From positions 1-58,017 of the forward strand of contig CANRDE010000005.1 in assembly GCA_947629325.1 (NCBI GenBank): a stretch of DNA of 58,017 bases, read 5' to 3'. The notes below the pieces were generated by a model. That model did not search any database and was not told where the DNA came from. It saw only the letters and a list, made by a program, of their open reading frames with translations. Made by a program: the position numbers and the translations under genes. This document shows positions 56,221-58,017 of this stretch, one piece after another. Within the stretch, counting starts at the first letter, position 1, and every line of letters begins with the position of its first letter. This DNA is from an uncultured Bacilli bacterium. Lineage in GTDB: Bacteria; Bacillota_I; Bacilli_A; RF39; UBA660.

Positions 56221-56225
56221 CCATG
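56221..56225. repeat. Attachment core, right copy (CCATG)
   Basis: This is the second copy of the 5-bp repeat. Read on the minus strand it gives CATGG, the His codon and first two bases of the second Gly codon of the amidase DPGHG motif. Confidence 0.75.
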
Positions 56226-56342
56226 ACCGGGATCAATTATGATGACTTTACCTGTTAAAGGCATAATAGCTTCAACCTTTAAAGCGTATAATATTAAAGT
56301 TGCCATAAAAAAAGTAAATAAAACATAAAAATATTTTTTCAT
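56222..56342 (-). pseudogene. N-acetylmuramoyl-L-alanine amidase, N-terminal part (split by the element)
   Basis: From the ATG at 56342 the frame reads a signal or anchor segment (MKKYFYVLFTFFMATLILYA) and then IIIDPGHG before running into element sequence and a stop (GRTAA-type junction, codons GGC AGA TAA). The first zinc ligand His of the amidase is on this piece. The remainder is at 48207-48730. The fused product would be a membrane-anchored 42-residue stub with no activity. Confidence 0.9.
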
Positions 56343-56388
56343 ATTATATTTTATTTAACTTTCTTAAGAATATGTAATTATCTTTTTA

Positions 56389-56868
56389 TTAACTTTTAAT
56401 GCTTTTATAATTTTCTACCATTTTTTCAAAAGAAATTGCACAATTAGCAGGAGAAGGAGAATAAAGCAAAATTGCTTCTCTTTTTGTCTTTGGAAATAAA
56501 TATTTATTATATAAATCATAAGCTTTTTTTCCAGTCGTAAAAATAGATTGGATTTTTGTTTTTGGGAGTAATTTATTGACATTATTTACTTTTACATTTT
56601 TGATTGAACTATCTTGAGACAAATTAATTGTACAAGAAAAAACAACATCCCATAAAGCAATATGATGCTTAGTTAGAAATCTTTTTTTATCTTCGATGTT
56701 TTCTCCTATCTTTTCTTCATATATTGTTTCTAATATCTTCCAAAAACGGTTTTGAGGATGCATATAATAAAATCCTAAGTTCCGCGATTTAACTGAGGGC
56801 ATTGTACCTAAAATTAAAATTTCACTATTCTCATCATAAAAGGGCTTAAAAGAATATACTTTTTCCAT
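56389..56868 (-). CDS. Hypoxanthine-DNA glycosylase (UDG family 6-like)
   Basis: This 159-residue protein has the UDG superfamily motifs in the family 6 form: LILGTMPSVKSRNLGFYYMHPQNRFW at about residues 18-43, ALWDVVFSC, and a C-terminal LYSPSPANCA. Family 6 members remove deaminated bases, mainly hypoxanthine, from DNA. The ATG follows GGAGGAGCG. It lies after the amidase start and before rpsI, outside the element. Confidence 0.88.
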   Translation of the reverse strand: MEKVYSFKPFYDENSEILILGTMPSVKSRNLGFYYMHPQNRFWKILETIYEEKIGENIEDKKRFLTKHHIALWDVVFSCTINLSQDSSIKNVKVNNVNKLLPKTKIQSIFTTGKKAYDLYNKYLFPKTKREAILLYSPSPANCAISFEKMVENYKSIKS

Positions 56869-56913
56869 ATAAGCGCTCCTCCTTTTAATTAAATTAAGCT
56901 AATTAATAAGCAA

Positions 56914-56938
56914 AAAAGTCCAATTAACTTGGACTTTT
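56914..56938 (-). terminator. Intrinsic terminator after rpsI
   Basis: AAAAGTCCAA pairs perfectly with TTGGACTTTT (10 bp, 5-base loop), and on the minus strand the T-run follows. It closes the rplM-rpsI operon. Confidence 0.8.
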
Positions 56939-56955
56939 GAAACACTTGAAATATA

Positions 56956-57375
56956 TTAACGTTTACTAAATTGTGGCGCACGACGAGCTTTTCTTAAACC
57001 ATATTTCTTACGTTCTTTAACTCTTGGGTCTCTTGTAATTAATCCATGGTTCTTTAAGATATGTCTATAGCTATCTTCTCTTGTTTGATCTGTATTAGCA
57101 TCAAATTTTAATAATGCTCTAGTAATAGCCAATCTTATTGCTCCAGCTTGACCATTAAATCCGCCACCATTAACTTTTACTTCAATATCAAATCTATTCT
57201 CGTTATCAGTAGCTACTAATGGTTGTTTTATATCCATTACTAATGTAGCGAATGGCATATATTCATCAATATCAACGCCATTAACAGTAATTTTTCCAGT
57301 TCCACCTACTAATTTTACTTGTGCAACTGCTTGTTTTCTTCGACCTGTAGCAGTCCAAATTTGTTTACTTGCCAT
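56956..57375 (-). CDS. rpsI: 30S ribosomal protein S9
   Basis: This 139-residue protein has the S9 landmarks: [24 protein letters not shown] near the N terminus, [20 protein letters not shown], and the C-terminal [21 protein letters not shown] that reaches the ribosomal P site. The ATG follows AGGAGGAAAC. It lies 8 bases after rplM, as is usual. Confidence 0.98.
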   Translation of the reverse strand: MASKQIWTATGRRKQAVAQVKLVGGTGKITVNGVDIDEYMPFATLVMDIKQPLVATDNENRFDIEVKVNGGGFNGQAGAIRLAITRALLKFDANTDQTREDSYRHILKNHGLITRDPRVKERKKYGLRKARRAPQFSKR

Positions 57376-57383
57376 GTTTCCTC

Positions 57384-57815
57384 CTAATCAATCTCTAATA
57401 CTGAAGGCTTTTGGGCTTCATGTTTATGATTACTATCTGCATATACAAATAATTTTTTGCCCATTGCTCTGCCTAAGCTATTATGAGGAAGCATACCTTT
57501 AACTGCTCTCTCAAGCATTTCTTCAGGATATTTTTCAATCATTACTTCAGCATTTCTTTCTCTAAGTCCTCCAGGATAGCCTGAGTGATTATAATATTTT
57601 TTATCTTTTAATTTATTACCTGTTAAGGCTACTTTGTTAGCATTAATAATAATAACATAATCACCACAATCAACATATGGAGTGTAAGTTGGTTTATGTT
57701 TACCACGTAGTACATGAGCTGCTTTAGTAGCTACTCTACCTAAAGGTTTATTTGCAGCATCAATTACAAACCAATTTCTTTCAACTGTTTCTTTTTTTTG
57801 CATAAATGTTTTCAT
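57384..57815 (-). CDS. rplM: 50S ribosomal protein L13
   Basis: This 143-residue protein has the L13 pattern: [32 protein letters not shown], then [33 protein letters not shown] and [18 protein letters not shown]. It begins the rplM-rpsI operon behind a consensus promoter. The ribosome site is AAAGGGAAAA. Confidence 0.98.
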   Translation of the reverse strand: MKTFMQKKETVERNWFVIDAANKPLGRVATKAAHVLRGKHKPTYTPYVDCGDYVIIINANKVALTGNKLKDKKYYNHSGYPGGLRERNAEVMIEKYPEEMLERAVKGMLPHNSLGRAMGKKLFVYADSNHKHEAQKPSVLEID

Positions 57816-57888
57816 ATTTTTTCCCTTTCATTATGTCACCTATTAAACTTTCCCAGGGCTTAATAAATTTCATAAATAAAATGTACCA
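57816..57888 (-). promoter_or_regulatory. rplM leader region, possible L13 leader element
   Basis: The leader between the predicted start of transcription and rplM is about 73 bases and holds CCCT and AGGG segments that could pair around AGTTTAATAGGTGAC. Bacillota often have an L13-binding leader here. The match is by position and rough shape only. Confidence 0.3.
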
Positions 57889-57894
57889 TTTAAA

Positions 57895-57923
57895 ATTATA
57901 TGTAAAAAGTTATCCTTTGTCAA
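57895..57923 (-). promoter_or_regulatory. Consensus promoter of the rplM-rpsI operon
   Basis: On the minus strand TTGACA and TATAAT are exactly 17 bp apart, a perfect housekeeping promoter. A full -35/-10 pair of this quality is rare in this window. Confidence 0.8.
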
Positions 57924-57972
57924 TTAAAAATTCACTTTTAGCAGGATAAACGCATGAGAAATTTTTAAATAG

Positions 57973-58001
57973 AGTCTATGTTTGATTTTCAAGCATAGAC
58001 T
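57973..58001. terminator. Intrinsic terminator upstream of the rplM promoter
   Basis: AGTCTATG pairs with CATAGACT, with a further 4-bp inner stem. T-rich sequence follows on the plus strand. It probably ends the gene beyond the window edge. Confidence 0.5.
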
Positions 58002-58017
58002 TTATTTGTTTAGTATT

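Larger units (their letters stand above)
48731..56224. mobile_element. Large serine recombinase element inserted in an amidase gene
   Basis: The element is bounded by a 5-bp repeat CCATG (48730-48734 and 56221-56225) and by 18-base inverted arms. Removing one repeat copy plus the element rejoins the two amidase fragments in frame through CAT-GGT-TCT, giving DPGHGSKDPG. Content on the minus strand: a decayed MBL-fold gene, a decayed unknown gene, the 960-residue protein, its small partner, another decayed gene and a SIMPL-like fragment. On the plus strand: a small ORF and the recombinase. It has no transfer or replication genes, so it is at best mobilisable or a site-specific integrating element. 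Confidence 0.85.

Noticed and set aside
48731-56224. Integrative conjugative element or prophage
   Set aside because: There are no conjugation, replication, relaxase or phage structural genes, only the recombinase and cargo.
1-58017. Mollicutes code (TGA read as Trp) throughout the window
   Set aside because: All intact proteins use TGG for Trp, and TGA closes genes at overlapping junctions (9625, 20030, 22224) where the next gene starts in the usual way. Only pnuC has a TGA at a Trp position.
1-58017. CRISPR arrays and tRNA/rRNA genes
   Set aside because: No regularly spaced repeat series and no cloverleaf-like or rRNA-like sequence was seen on either strand by eye.

Overview
The window is a very A+T-rich bacterial chromosome segment read with the standard bacterial code. 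All intact proteins use TGG for Trp, and TGA ends genes at overlapping junctions (for example 9625, 20030 and 22224). Gene content points to a walled, fermentative Bacillota lineage close to the Mollicutes-like uncultured gut Bacilli: peptidoglycan and envelope genes (FemAB-type transferase, Lgt, amidase, HtrA), single-chain pyruvate:ferredoxin oxidoreductase, enolase and a Ku/ligase end-joining pair. The lineage is inference from gene content and base composition only.

Layout. 1-5100: small accessory and house-keeping genes (methyltransferase fragment, DUF1835-type protein, metallo-beta-lactamase-fold hydrolase, YgjV-type and PnuC membrane proteins, GNAT, CutA, HD hydrolase). 5300-14500: membrane protein, Ca2+-type P-ATPase, the ligase/Ku pair, GH3 hexosaminidase-like enzyme, TspO, an ArsB/CitM-type permease, a holin-like protein and a YugP-type protease. 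14470-28445: a long minus-strand run (cysS, gltX, tex, U32 peptidase, RluA-type synthase, RlmI-type methyltransferase, trxB, lgt, uvrA), interrupted only by a plus-strand HIT protein. 28600-35500: cyclophilin lipoprotein, HAD phosphatase, DUF362, MscS, DUF308, radical SAM and FAD oxidoreductase. 35500-47200: a candidate stand-alone small RNA, PFOR, enolase, DUF308, FemAB, argS, RDD, HtrA and an Abi_2 protein. 56389-58017: hypoxanthine-DNA glycosylase and the rplM-rpsI operon with its promoter.

The main accessory feature is a roughly 7.5-kb mobile element (48731-56224) inserted into an N-acetylmuramoyl-L-alanine amidase gene. It splits the gene inside the codons of the conserved zinc-binding DPGHG motif. 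A 5-bp repeat (CCATG) flanks it, and removing one copy plus the element rejoins a 214-residue amidase in frame. It carries a large serine recombinase with an unusual N-terminal extension, a 48-residue ORF before it, and on the other strand a 960-residue protein of unknown function coupled to a small partner. It also carries several decayed genes, including a broken copy of the MBL-fold gene found intact at 1358-2071. The 960-residue protein and its partner are the only sizeable cargo genes that look intact, so they are the best candidate for an undescribed system.

Other points worth a look: pnuC is interrupted by one in-frame TGA where the family normally has Trp; most plus-strand genes are preceded by a TGnTATAAT extended -10 with a very short leader; and many intrinsic terminators overlap the stop codons they serve.
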